NCBI GenBank assembly: GCA_900049755.1
Contig: LT160593.1
Span: 1,343,114 to 1,407,113, forward strand
From: Corynebacterium provencense
GTDB taxonomy: Bacteria > Actinomycetota > Actinomycetes > Mycobacteriales > Mycobacteriaceae
Direction of reading: 5' to 3'
Length of the DNA stretch: 64,000 bases
Shown: positions 16,855 through 27,080 of the stretch, piece by piece
Numbering within the stretch: position 1 is the first letter of the stretch
Layout of the letters: the number at the start of each line of letters is the position of its first letter
Translations under genes and position numbers: made by a program
Notes under the pieces: generated by a model
Database searches by the model: none
What the model saw: only the letters and a program-made list of their open reading frames with translations
Told to the model about the DNA's origin: nothing

Positions 16855-19209
16855 ATGTCCGGGCCCGACGTACCCGGTATCCCCGTCCCACGACCCCCAG
16901 GAGGCGATCCACACACCGTGGTTGATCAGCTCAGGCCCGGTGATCTCCTCGACGGGCGGTACCGTATCGGGGCGAGCATCGCCCACGGCGGAATGTCCAC
17001 CGTCTACCACTGCATCGACATCCGTCTCGACCGCGACCTCGCCGCCAAGGTGATGGACCCTTCCCTTGCCGCCGACCCCGTCTCCCGGACACGGTTCGAA
17101 CGTGAGGCCAGGGCCGTCGCCCGGCTGAGCCACCCGTGCCTGGTCAACGTCTTCGACCAGGGCACCGACCGACGACCGGAGGGCGAACTCGTTTTCCTGG
17201 TCATGGAACTCGTCCCCGGAGGCACACTGCGGGAACTCCTGCGCGAGCGGGGGCCGATGCCCCCGTACGCGGCACTGGCGGTCATGGAACCCGTGCTCGA
17301 GGCACTGGCCCTCGCCCACGACGAGGGGATGGTGCACCGGGACGTGAAACCGGACAACGTGCTCATCCGCGACGACCACCTGGTGAAGTTGGCGGACTTC
17401 GGTCTGGTCAGGGCAAGTCGGCAGAAGTCCGCCACCCAGGGCGGTCCCGTCATCGGGACCGCCGCGTACCTGTCCCCCGAACAGGTCCGGGGATGCGACA
17501 CCGGCCCCCAGAGTGACGTCTACTCGGCCGGGATCATGCTCTTCGAACTTCTCACCGGGCGCCCGCCGTTCAAGGGCCCGACCCCGCGTGACACCGCAGC
17601 AATGCGGCTCACCCGCGACGTCCCCGCACCGTCGGATGTCATTGACGGGGTCCCCGCCGAGGTCGACGACCTCGTCCTCACCGCCACCCGTCGTGAGCCC
17701 GCCGACCGTTACCCGGACGGGGAGGCATTCCTCGCCGCAGTGACGGACACTGTACGCAGCCTCGGCATGCCCGACTTCAAGGTGCCGGTGCCCGAGCACT
17801 CCGCCGTCCACCGCGCGCTGGCCGGCTCCGAATTCAGTGACCGCCTGAGCTGGGACGACGATGTCATGGCCACCAGCATGGTGCCACCGCTGAGTTCCCC
17901 GGGACGGGCCCCCGGCCGACCCGGACGTTCACCCGACCAGCAGACTGCCCGGACCCGCTACCAGGGGGTGCCGGACCCCGGCCAGGGTGCGGTTCCCGAC
18001 GTCCCACCGGAACCCGGCCCCCGGGTCCCCGGTGCACCCGCCTTCCCCGGTGCCACCGTGCACCCGGAACCGTCCCACCCCACCCACGTGACCCGGAGTA
18101 CACCGCCGCCTGAGCCTGTCCCCGGCACTCCCCTGACGAACAGGGGGGTCGCCAGAACAGTGGTGTGGACCGTCCTGGTCCTGCTCACCGTGGCGGTAGT
18201 CGCCGTGGCGTCCTGGTGGGTGACCTCCGGCAGGTACGGGGAGATCCCGCAGGTTCTCGGCCAGGACGTCGAGGGTGCCCGCACCGCCGTAGAGCAGGCG
18301 GGATTCGTGTCGACAGTGTCGGAGGTGTGGTCGGACGACAACCCCGCACAGTCCGTCACCGGGACCGACCCCGCGTCCGGCGACCGTGCGGTCAGGGGCA
18401 GTGAGGTTGCAGTGCTGGTCTCCCGCGGTCGACCGACAGTGCCTGCACCCACCACCGGTGACACTCTCCAGACATATCAGGCCAAACTCCGGGAACGCAG
18501 TCTGAACTGGACCATCGGCGAGGAGATCTGGGACGACGACGTACCGGCAGGCGGGATCGCCTCCGTATCCCCGGTCGCAGGGGCCACCGTCGACACCGGG
18601 ACATCCGTGACCGTGAAGACCAGTCGTGGCCCGCGGCCGGTGACCGTTCCGGGGCTCGCCGGGATGACCGAGAAGAAGGCCCGGGACACTCTCAGGGCCT
18701 CCGGACTCGAAGTCTCGGGGACCACCTCCCGGTTCAGCGAGGACGTCGACGGAGGTAAGGTCATCACCTCCGACCCGGCACCGGATTCCCGCGTGCCCTC
18801 CGGATCCGCCGTCCAGCTTGTCCTCTCCTCTGCCGTCGACGTGCCGGACGTGACCGGCAGGTCTGTGGAAGAGGCCGAACAGATGTTGCGCGACGCCGGC
18901 CTCAACCCCGTCACCGGGACCCCGGTCTCCGACACCGACGAGGACGCCGGGGACGTTGCCTCCACCGAGCCTTCACCCGGAACCCGGGTCGATCCCTCGC
19001 AGTCCACCACCGTGACACTCCACCCCTCCGACAGGGCGAGGGTTCCCCTGGTCATCGGCAGAACTGTCGCAGATGCGAAGAGGATCCTGGAGGACGCCGG
19101 ATTCACTGTGTCGGTCGACGGTCGGTCGAACGGAGTGGTGCTGGCGCAGTCACCGGGTCCCCTGTCACGGGCCACGCTGGGCTCGGAGGTCACAGTCCGG
19201 GCCCTGTGA
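16855..19209 (+). CDS. pknL: Serine/threonine protein kinase PknL with PASTA repeats
   Basis: Membrane Hanks-type kinase. Kinase domain at about residues 30-290: glycine-rich IGASIAHGGMSTVY, lysine in DLAAKVMD, catalytic HRDVKPDN, DFG, and the SPEQ motif. A Pro-rich juxtamembrane linker follows, then one transmembrane helix (about 436-458) and roughly five extracellular PASTA repeats (about 462-784), each with the GxxxxxAxxxLxxxG pattern; the last is short. PASTA kinases sense muropeptides or lipid II, fitting the cell-wall neighbourhood. ATG 16855 is assigned from the nearby TATAAT; GTG 16918, with AGGAGG 13 nt upstream, is a reasonable alternative that keeps the full kinase domain. Confidence 0.93.
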   Translation: MSGPDVPGIPVPRPPGGDPHTVVDQLRPGDLLDGRYRIGASIAHGGMSTVYHCIDIRLDRDLAAKVMDPSLAADPVSRTRFEREARAVARLSHPCLVNVFDQGTDRRPEGELVFLVMELVPGGTLRELLRERGPMPPYAALAVMEPVLEALALAHDEGMVHRDVKPDNVLIRDDHLVKLADFGLVRASRQKSATQGGPVIGTAAYLSPEQVRGCDTGPQSDVYSAGIMLFELLTGRPPFKGPTPRDTAAMRLTRDVPAPSDVIDGVPAEVDDLVLTATRREPADRYPDGEAFLAAVTDTVRSLGMPDFKVPVPEHSAVHRALAGSEFSDRLSWDDDVMATSMVPPLSSPGRAPGRPGRSPDQQTARTRYQGVPDPGQGAVPDVPPEPGPRVPGAPAFPGATVHPEPSHPTHVTRSTPPPEPVPGTPLTNRGVARTVVWTVLVLLTVAVVAVASWWVTSGRYGEIPQVLGQDVEGARTAVEQAGFVSTVSEVWSDDNPAQSVTGTDPASGDRAVRGSEVAVLVSRGRPTVPAPTTGDTLQTYQAKLRERSLNWTIGEEIWDDDVPAGGIASVSPVAGATVDTGTSVTVKTSRGPRPVTVPGLAGMTEKKARDTLRASGLEVSGTTSRFSEDVDGGKVITSDPAPDSRVPSGSAVQLVLSSAVDVPDVTGRSVEEAEQMLRDAGLNPVTGTPVSDTDEDAGDVASTEPSPGTRVDPSQSTTVTLHPSDRARVPLVIGRTVADAKRILEDAGFTVSVDGRSNGVVLAQSPGPLSRATLGSEVTVRAL

Positions 19210-19244
19210 GTCCGGTCCATGTGCGCCTGAACCGCCCACCGTCA

Positions 19245-19279
19245 GGGGGACACCGCCGGGCACACTGCCGGAGTCCCCC
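19245..19279. terminator. Hairpin between convergent pknL and aroG
   Basis: GGGGGAC (19245-19251) pairs with GTCCCCC (19273-19279) in the 76-bp gap between the two stop codons. The loop can itself form a short CCG/CGG stem. No U-run is obvious, so this is a tentative bidirectional terminator. Confidence 0.4.
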
Positions 19280-19285
19280 GTCAGC

Positions 19286-21254
<1,969 letters not shown>

Positions 21255-21265
21255 GGTCGCCCAGT

Positions 21266-22333
21266 CTAGCCGGCCGACAGTCCGCCGCCCTGTCCTGTCC
21301 GTCTCCTCCGGGGAAGAGCTGGCGGGTAGAGCACCCATTTCAGCACGGGAAAGCGACCCAGACGGTAGAACAGCATCCCCGCCACGGCACAGGTGACCAG
21401 GCCGATGACGATCTGTGTGTCCATACCCGTGAGGAAGGCCCAGCGTTCCGGGTCCGACTCGAACAGGCGTCTCAGGATCACCGCATTGACCAGGAACAGG
21501 GCGGCGTGGTGGGAGACATACACGGGAAGAGTGTTCCGGCCCACCGCCGCCAGCGCGGTGGACACGACAGGTATCCTGGCGATCCACGTCGCCAGGAGGA
21601 TGCCGGCCGGCACTGCGCTGAAGATACGGACCAGCGAGGCGACAGACATCAACGCAGCCTCCCGGGAGGTCCACCCGTCGGGATCCACCCGGTGCGTCAG
21701 GTCCGCCATGACCCGTTCCCACCCGACGTAGGCCACCACGGCCGCAGAGACGACCCGCCAGTCCGAGGCCGCCTCCGACAGCCGGAAATACACTTCGCGG
21801 AAGTGAAGGCCCAGGAAGAACGCGGGCAGATACGCCGTCAGGTGGGTGATCTCGTTGTACTGGGTCAGACCTGCGGCGGCGGCGGCGAGTGCCGGCACCA
21901 CCGACATTCCGACGGCCACCAGCGGCGGTACCCTGCGGAGCAGACAGGCGGCGATGTTGAAGACCATCAGCGCATAGAGGAACCAGATACCGGGGTCACC
22001 CAGCGCAATGGCGCGGAGCATCGAGGCCCAGGTCACATCGCCGGTCATGGAGATACGGATGGCTGCCTGTACCGGGGTGAAGACGAGGTACGGAACCAGC
22101 AGGAACCACAGTCTCCGGTACCAGAGGTCACCGAGGGTCCGGGAGATGACCCGGTGGGCGAACAGGCCGGATATCAGGAAGAACATGGGCATGCGGACCG
22201 GATCCATCACGGTGCTGAACCACTGCCAGCCGGAGTCCTTCGCCCCGGGTACGCCGCTGATCACGTGCATGTAGCACACCGCGATGATCGACAGCCCCTT
22301 GGCGCAGTCCGCCCACAGGAGCCGCTCGCGCAC
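21266..22333 (-). CDS. Acyltransferase-3 family membrane protein
   Basis: 355-residue polytopic protein with about ten hydrophobic helices. It starts RERLLWADCAKGLSIIAVCYMH, matching the W-D-x-x-K-G signature of acyltransferase-3 enzymes, which acylate sugars or lipids at the membrane. The substrate cannot be told. Start GTG 22333 sits at the edge of a 31-bp direct repeat and has no Shine-Dalgarno, so the true start could differ by a few codons. It lies between homologues of Rv2179c and Rv2181, where mycobacteria carry a different membrane gene. It may O-acylate an envelope glycan made by its mannosyltransferase neighbours; this is inference. Confidence 0.8.
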   Translation of the reverse strand: MRERLLWADCAKGLSIIAVCYMHVISGVPGAKDSGWQWFSTVMDPVRMPMFFLISGLFAHRVISRTLGDLWYRRLWFLLVPYLVFTPVQAAIRISMTGDVTWASMLRAIALGDPGIWFLYALMVFNIAACLLRRVPPLVAVGMSVVPALAAAAAGLTQYNEITHLTAYLPAFFLGLHFREVYFRLSEAASDWRVVSAAVVAYVGWERVMADLTHRVDPDGWTSREAALMSVASLVRIFSAVPAGILLATWIARIPVVSTALAAVGRNTLPVYVSHHAALFLVNAVILRRLFESDPERWAFLTGMDTQIVIGLVTCAVAGMLFYRLGRFPVLKWVLYPPALPRRRRTGQGGGLSAG

Positions 22334-22494
22334 CCCGTTCTGCGGGGCGCCGCCGACCGCCGGCGCACTCCGTGCACCGGGAGAGGCCCTTGCGCATTAC
22401 CACGCCCGGGAGGAGAAAAAGGCCCGGCGGGGGCGAGCCCCCCCCAGGGGGGCTCGCGCCCCCCCCCGTTCTGCGGGGCGCCGCCGACCGCCGG
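22333..22494. repeat. 31-bp perfect direct repeats flanking a GC-rich hairpin
   Basis: A 31-bp sequence beginning CCCCGTTCTGCGGGGCGCC is present at 22333-22363 and again, identical, at 22464-22494. Between them 22433-22457 forms a perfect 11-bp stem (GCGAGCCCCCC with GGGGGGCTCGC) with a 3-nt loop. On the minus strand a T5 run lies 10 nt beyond the stem. The unit abuts the acyltransferase start codon and lies within the 276-bp divergent region before mptC. It looks like a small mobile or recombinogenic intergenic element; the hairpin could also terminate leftward transcription. Confidence 0.7.
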
Positions 22495-22595
22495 TGCAGG
22501 CCTGTCCGGTCCCGTCACCGCCGTGGCCGCTGTCCCCGGAGTTTCTGACATGGGTGACGAGATTGCCTGAATTCCGGGGAAACGGCAACTCACCG

Positions 22596-22601
22596 TAGGC
22601 T
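22596..22601 (+). promoter_or_regulatory. -10 element of the mptC-like gene (leaderless)
   Basis: TAGGCT lies 8 nt before GTG 22610, so transcription would start at or next to the start codon. Confidence 0.55.
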
Positions 22602-22609
22602 GACTTGCC

Positions 22610-23902
22610 GTGAACATTGCAGCGAGCTTCCCCCGCATCTCCGGGCGCGCCCGACAGGTACTCCGCCCTCTGACAGTGGTCCTTATCACTGCCGCGGTGG
22701 TGTACACCGCCGTCAGGTTCGTCGTCGGCCCCGGAGGCGTCGTCTACCACATCGACTTCGACGTGTACCGCTCCGGTGGACACGCAGTCCTGGACTCGGT
22801 CCCCCTCTACCAGGGATCGTTCAGGGTCGGAGGGATCACGCTGCCTTTCACGTATCCACCGCTGTCAGCTGTGACATTCGTCCCCCTCGCCCTGATGCCC
22901 CTGTGGCTCGGTGAAGTTGTGTTCACCGTTGTCAGTGTGGTCGCCCTGCTCCTCACCGCGGTGATAACGCTCCGTTCTCTCTCCCGCGAATCCGGGGACA
23001 TCCTGCCCCGGCACCGGCTGTGGACCACTGCGGGTGTGGTCACCGCGGCAGGGGTGTTCGCCTGGCCGGTGGTGTCGACCCTGGAGTACGGGCAGATCAA
23101 CATCGTGCTCATGCTGCTCGTCGCCGCCGACCTCCTCCTGCCGAGGACTCCGTGGCCCCGGGGGATGCTGGTGGGTCTGGCCGCCGCACTGAAGCTGACC
23201 CCTGCCGTGTTCGGCCTGTTCTTTCTTCTGCGCCGACAGTGGAAGGACGCCGCTACCAGCGTCATCTCCGGTCTCGCCTTCACCGCCCTGGCCTGGGTCA
23301 TCCTCCCCGCAGACTCCCTCCGGTACTGGACCGAGACCGTCAGCGACCCTACCCGCATCGGCGGTCTGATGTACTCGGCGAACCAGTCCTGGCGGGGTGC
23401 TGTCGCACGCTTCACCGACGACCCTCTCCAGACCCGTATATGGGTCACACTGGCCGTGGTCACTGTCGTCGCGGTAACGGTCGTGATGTACCGCCAGCTC
23501 TCAGTCGGCGCCACCACGGCAGCCGTGTGCACGAATGCTCTGCTCGGCCTTCTCGCCTCGCCGGTGTCCTGGGCGCATCACTGGGTGTGGGTCGTGCCGA
23601 TGGCCGTTGTCGCCGTGGCGTCCGCCTGCCGTGCCGGTACCGGACAGGTCCGGCGTGCCGCAGTGTTCCTCGCCGTGGTCGTTACCGTGGTACCGGTGCT
23701 GCTGGTCGTCCATACATGGTTTCCCTCGACCCACGACGTCGAAAGGACATGGAGTGTGGCGATGAAGATCCTCGGGTCGGAACTTGTCCTCACCGGGGTC
23801 TGCTGGCTGGTGATCGGTGGCCTCCTTCCCCGGGCCACCCGCCCTGCCCCCCGCGCCGACGCCAGGACTGAACCCGGAGCCGCGCCGGTGCCGTCGACGT
23901 AA
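22610..23902 (+). CDS. mptC: GT87-family mannosyltransferase (MptC/Rv2181-like)
   Basis: Polytopic GT-C enzyme of the DUF2029/GT87 family. 430 residues, about ten or more helices, with HIDFDVYRSGGHAVLDSVPLY in the first extracellular loop carrying the acidic active-site residues, and LPFTYPPLSA. In C. glutamicum and M. tuberculosis the protein at this position (Rv2181) adds alpha-(1->2)-mannose branches to lipomannan and lipoarabinomannan using decaprenyl-phosphomannose. Function is inferred from position and family. The stop is 11 bp from the convergent plsC stop. Confidence 0.85.
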   Translation: MNIAASFPRISGRARQVLRPLTVVLITAAVVYTAVRFVVGPGGVVYHIDFDVYRSGGHAVLDSVPLYQGSFRVGGITLPFTYPPLSAVTFVPLALMPLWLGEVVFTVVSVVALLLTAVITLRSLSRESGDILPRHRLWTTAGVVTAAGVFAWPVVSTLEYGQINIVLMLLVAADLLLPRTPWPRGMLVGLAAALKLTPAVFGLFFLLRRQWKDAATSVISGLAFTALAWVILPADSLRYWTETVSDPTRIGGLMYSANQSWRGAVARFTDDPLQTRIWVTLAVVTVVAVTVVMYRQLSVGATTAAVCTNALLGLLASPVSWAHHWVWVVPMAVVAVASACRAGTGQVRRAAVFLAVVVTVVPVLLVVHTWFPSTHDVERTWSVAMKILGSELVLTGVCWLVIGGLLPRATRPAPRADARTEPGAAPVPST

Positions 23903-23913
23903 CCGGCAGTTGC

Positions 23914-24693
23914 TCAGAGGCGGTAACGGAGGAAGCGTGGCCGGGGACGGCGCCCCAGGACAACCCCTCTTCCCGGCTCTGAACCTTCAGGGTAGCCCTC
24001 CCCTGCTGCGAGGGACTTCTTCACGTCCGCGGCGTAGAAGTCCTCGACGTACTCCTGGCCCGAGAGCTCCGCGATCCGTTCCATCACATAGTTCGTCAGC
24101 CCCCGCGCACTGGCGTAGGGGTCACCCTCGACGTGGAAGTCGGCCGGATCGACAGGGTCACCGACAATGACGCCCACCCGGTACGGGCGCAGGATCCACG
24201 AGCCTGCGTGGTTCGCCTTCTGCGTGTTGATCATGGCCACCGGGTACACCGGTGCGCCGGACTCCAGGGCCATCCTCGCCATCCCGGTCTTTCCACGGTA
24301 GAGACGACCGTCAGGAGAGCGTGTTCCCTCCGGGTACATGCCCAGCGGGTCACCCTTCTCCAGCACACGCAACGCAGTGTGCAGGGCGGCGTCGCGCTGG
24401 CTCTTGTCTCCACGGTCGACGGGGACCTGTCCCACGGACGAGAAGAACCACTTCTGGATTCCCCCTGCGAACCCCGGAGTGGTGAAGTACTCCTTCTTGG
24501 CGAGGAAGGTGAGCTGCCGCTTCGACAGCAACGGAAGGTAGAGGGAATCCATCACCGCCAGATGGTTGGAGGCCAGGACCACCGGACCTGACGCGGGAAT
24601 CTTGTCGAGGCCGCTGGCGAAAGGTCGGTTGTACACCCACAGGAACGGGCCGACAAAGACATTTCTCAACCACCAGTACGTGCGGTTGTGCAA
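23914..24693 (-). CDS. plsC: 1-acyl-sn-glycerol-3-phosphate acyltransferase (PlsC family)
   Basis: Membrane-associated acyltransferase making phosphatidic acid or acylating a related lipid. 259 residues: acceptor motif NHLAVMDS (about 39-46), KKEYF, and YPEGTRSPDGRLYRGKTG (acyl-acceptor and catalytic blocks II-III). I place the start at TTG 24693 (LHNRTYWWLRNVFVGPF), preceded by GAGAGAGGAAG; the frame is open further upstream through glk but without family similarity. It follows glk by 14 nt. Its place beside pimB and mptC also allows a role in acylating phosphatidylinositol mannosides (Rv2182c position). Confidence 0.88.
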   Translation of the reverse strand: MHNRTYWWLRNVFVGPFLWVYNRPFASGLDKIPASGPVVLASNHLAVMDSLYLPLLSKRQLTFLAKKEYFTTPGFAGGIQKWFFSSVGQVPVDRGDKSQRDAALHTALRVLEKGDPLGMYPEGTRSPDGRLYRGKTGMARMALESGAPVYPVAMINTQKANHAGSWILRPYRVGVIVGDPVDPADFHVEGDPYASARGLTNYVMERIAELSGQEYVEDFYAADVKKSLAAGEGYPEGSEPGRGVVLGRRPRPRFLRYRL

Positions 24694-24707
24694 CTGTTCT
24701 TCCTCTC

Positions 24708-25751
24708 TCAGGGGTTCACCCGGGAATCCACCCGGGAATCGGACCCGGTTTCCGGCCGGGCATCGGACCCGGTATCTGGCCGGGCGTCCACTGCTCCGGC
24801 GAGAAGCGCCACGCCGATCATACCTGCGTCCGCACCGAGCACTCCCGTCTCCACCCTGGCCAGAGGCCGGTGGCCCGCACCGACGACGTTGAGTGCCATC
24901 TCCTCCACCGCGACATCGAGGAAAAGGTCCGCATCGCGGCTCACACCACCTCCGAGGACGATCAGCCCGGGATCGAGGATCTCCTGCACCACAGCGAGTC
25001 CCCTTCCCAGCCACCGTCCGAAATCTTCGATCACCTCCCCGGCCAGGATGTCACCGCTGCGCGCCAGGCTCACCACGGTGCGACCGGTGATCCCCTCCGG
25101 GGTGGAGTGGTAGTGCTCCGCCAGCGCGCTGTCCGGATGCCTTCCGGTGGCGATGAATTCTCGTGCGGTCAGTTCCAGCGCGCTCCCCGAGCAGTACCTC
25201 TCCAGGCAGCCCCGTTTCCCGCACGGGCAGGACCTGCCTCCCCGCACCACGGTGAGATGTCCGAACTCCGGGGCCGTTCCGAATTCTCCGCGGTATATCC
25301 GCCCGCCGGTGACGAGGGCACCACCGATACCGGTGCCCACCGCAAAGTAGGCCCAGGTGCCCGCGTCCCCGCCGGGCCCCAGGATCTGTTCGCCCCATGC
25401 CGCGGCATTGGCGTCATGCTCGAGGACTACCGGAAGACCGAGGATCCGGGACAGCCTGTCACGGACCTCCATGTCCCGCCACGGCAGGTGGGGGGCAAAT
25501 CTCACCGAGGTCCGGTCGGCAGTGATGAAACCGGCAACAGCCAGTCCGACAGCCGTGACACGGTGACGGGAACGCAGAGCAGCGACAACGTGGCTGATGG
25601 CGGTCTCCAGGGCCGGTACCGAGCTCGGGGTGGGAAGCTGCTCAACATCGATGATCCGGCCCCCGGCGTCGACCACGGCCGCTCTGAGGTTGGTGCCGCC
25701 GATGTCGATACCGATTGTCAGCCGTTCACTCGTTGACACGTCCGGGTCCAC
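24708..25751 (-). CDS. glk: ROK-family glucokinase Glk
   Basis: Cytoplasmic sugar kinase phosphorylating glucose at O6. 347 residues: ATP phosphate loop IGIDIGGTNLRAAVVD, sugar-binding LEHDANAAAWGE with catalytic Asp, EFGHL, and the zinc-binding ROK motif CPCGKRGCLE. It closely resembles the C. glutamicum glk that I know at the same position. The C-terminal ~25 residues are a repetitive Asp-Arg-Pro-Thr-Gly-Ser tail encoded by 24-nt repeats (24733-24780). GTG 25751 has AGAGGAC only 2 nt away; GTG 25739 (VSTSERL) is an alternative. Confidence 0.93.
   Translation of the reverse strand: MDPDVSTSERLTIGIDIGGTNLRAAVVDAGGRIIDVEQLPTPSSVPALETAISHVVAALRSRHRVTAVGLAVAGFITADRTSVRFAPHLPWRDMEVRDRLSRILGLPVVLEHDANAAAWGEQILGPGGDAGTWAYFAVGTGIGGALVTGGRIYRGEFGTAPEFGHLTVVRGGRSCPCGKRGCLERYCSGSALELTAREFIATGRHPDSALAEHYHSTPEGITGRTVVSLARSGDILAGEVIEDFGRWLGRGLAVVQEILDPGLIVLGGGVSRDADLFLDVAVEEMALNVVGAGHRPLARVETGVLGADAGMIGVALLAGAVDARPDTGSDARPETGSDSRVDSRVNP
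24733..24780. repeat. 24-nt tandem repeat in the glk 3' end
   Basis: Two adjacent 24-nt copies (24733-24756 and 24757-24780) differ at only a few positions. They are in frame and give the repetitive C-terminal tail of Glk (Asp-Ala-Arg-Pro-type units). Confidence 0.8.
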
Positions 25752-25815
25752 GTCCTCTCAGTTCACCGTGCAGTGCAGGCCGGAGCTACCCGGTGCAACC
25801 CTCCCAGCGTATCCG

Positions 25816-27057
25816 TCAGGCCCGCCAGTTCCAACTGTGCCTGGGCGTCCGCCTGCCGTCACCGTCGATGACCGCGGACAGTTCCTCCCCCAGGATCTGC
25901 CAGTTCCACGCCCGTCGGACGAACTCCCTGCCCCGGACGGCATACCGCTGTGCCCGTTCCGTGTCCTCCAGGAGTGCGGACACGACCCGGGCGACCTCGT
26001 CGGCGTCCCTGCCGTCGACGACATCTCCGGTCACCGCGTCCAGGACGGACTCAGGGGCACCGCCGCCGTCGCCGGCGACCGTGGGGACGCCACACGCCTG
26101 CGACTCCAGGAACACGATCCCCAGTCCTTCGACAGAGAATCCTCCGGCCTCGGTCCGCACGGGCATGGCGAAGACATCACCGGCACAGTAGTGGGAGACG
26201 AGTTCCCCTGGACTGACCGGACCTGTCACCGTGACCCTGTCGGAGACGCCGAGACGTTGTGCCGACCGTCGCAGCGTCTCGGCGTAGTCACCCGGACCCA
26301 CGAGGAGGAGGTGGGCGTCGGGAATCGAGCTGAGGATCCGGGGCATGGCCTCGACAAGGGTGTCCTGACCCTTTCGCGGCACCAGGCGGGAGATACACAC
26401 CACGACCCTGCGGTTGTCGACGCCGTAGCGTTCCCGGATCCGCCGGCGGCCCTCCTCGTCCGGCCGGAAGACGGATGCGTCAACCCCGCCAGGCATGGGC
26501 TCCCAGGCCACGGTCGGTCCGAAAGCACTCATGATGCGGTCGCGGGCGTAGCGGGAGACATAGGTCAGGCAGTCGACCGAGCGACCGATGTGGCGCAGTA
26601 CGGCCCTGCCTCCGGGAACCATCGACCAACCGACCTCGTGCCCGTGGGTGGACGCCACGATCCGCCGCGCGCCGGCCCGTCGGGCAGCACCGGCGAGGAG
26701 TGCGAACGGCGTCGACGATCCGAACCAGACGGTGTCGATGTCGAAGTCGCGGATCAGCCGGGACATCTCCGCTGCGGCAGCCGGTCCCGGCAGCAGAATC
26801 CGGTGCGGCCACCTGACAACCGGGTACGGCAGACCGGCGTCACAGACTGCGGCGGCACGGGCGTCACCGGTGGAGGCGAAGACCACGAGCCGGCCGGGTT
26901 CCCGGCGCTCGAACTCTGCGCAGTAGTCGCGGAGATAGCTCTGGATTCCCCCCAGTTCCGGGGGAAAATCATTGGTCACCAGGAGTACGCGGGCCTCTCC
27001 CGCGACGTGCCTGCCAGCTGACCGAGGCGCTGCTGAGGGTTCTGCTGAAGATTCCAC
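25816..27057 (-). CDS. pimB: Phosphatidylinositol monomannoside mannosyltransferase PimB'
   Basis: GT4-family GT-B enzyme adding the second mannose (alpha-1,6) to PIM1 from GDP-mannose at the cytoplasmic face. 413 residues: N-terminal VLLVTNDFPPELGGIQSYLRD, middle STHGHEVGWSMVPGGRA, the C-domain VVCISRLVPRKGQD, and the EX7E motif in EGLGIVFLESQACGVP. Synteny with Rv2188c and C. glutamicum pimB supports the call. GTG 27057 lacks a good ribosome-binding site, and the first ~20 residues are low complexity. Confidence 0.93.
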   Translation of the reverse strand: MESSAEPSAAPRSAGRHVAGEARVLLVTNDFPPELGGIQSYLRDYCAEFERREPGRLVVFASTGDARAAAVCDAGLPYPVVRWPHRILLPGPAAAAEMSRLIRDFDIDTVWFGSSTPFALLAGAARRAGARRIVASTHGHEVGWSMVPGGRAVLRHIGRSVDCLTYVSRYARDRIMSAFGPTVAWEPMPGGVDASVFRPDEEGRRRIRERYGVDNRRVVVCISRLVPRKGQDTLVEAMPRILSSIPDAHLLLVGPGDYAETLRRSAQRLGVSDRVTVTGPVSPGELVSHYCAGDVFAMPVRTEAGGFSVEGLGIVFLESQACGVPTVAGDGGGAPESVLDAVTGDVVDGRDADEVARVVSALLEDTERAQRYAVRGREFVRRAWNWQILGEELSAVIDGDGRRTPRHSWNWRA

Positions 27058-27080
27058 TGGGGGCCGTCGGTGGTGCGGGG

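Noticed and set aside
24694..25014. Upstream extension of plsC
   Set aside because: Overlaps the conserved glk C-terminal coding region in another frame; TTG 24693 has a Shine-Dalgarno and starts the conserved segment.
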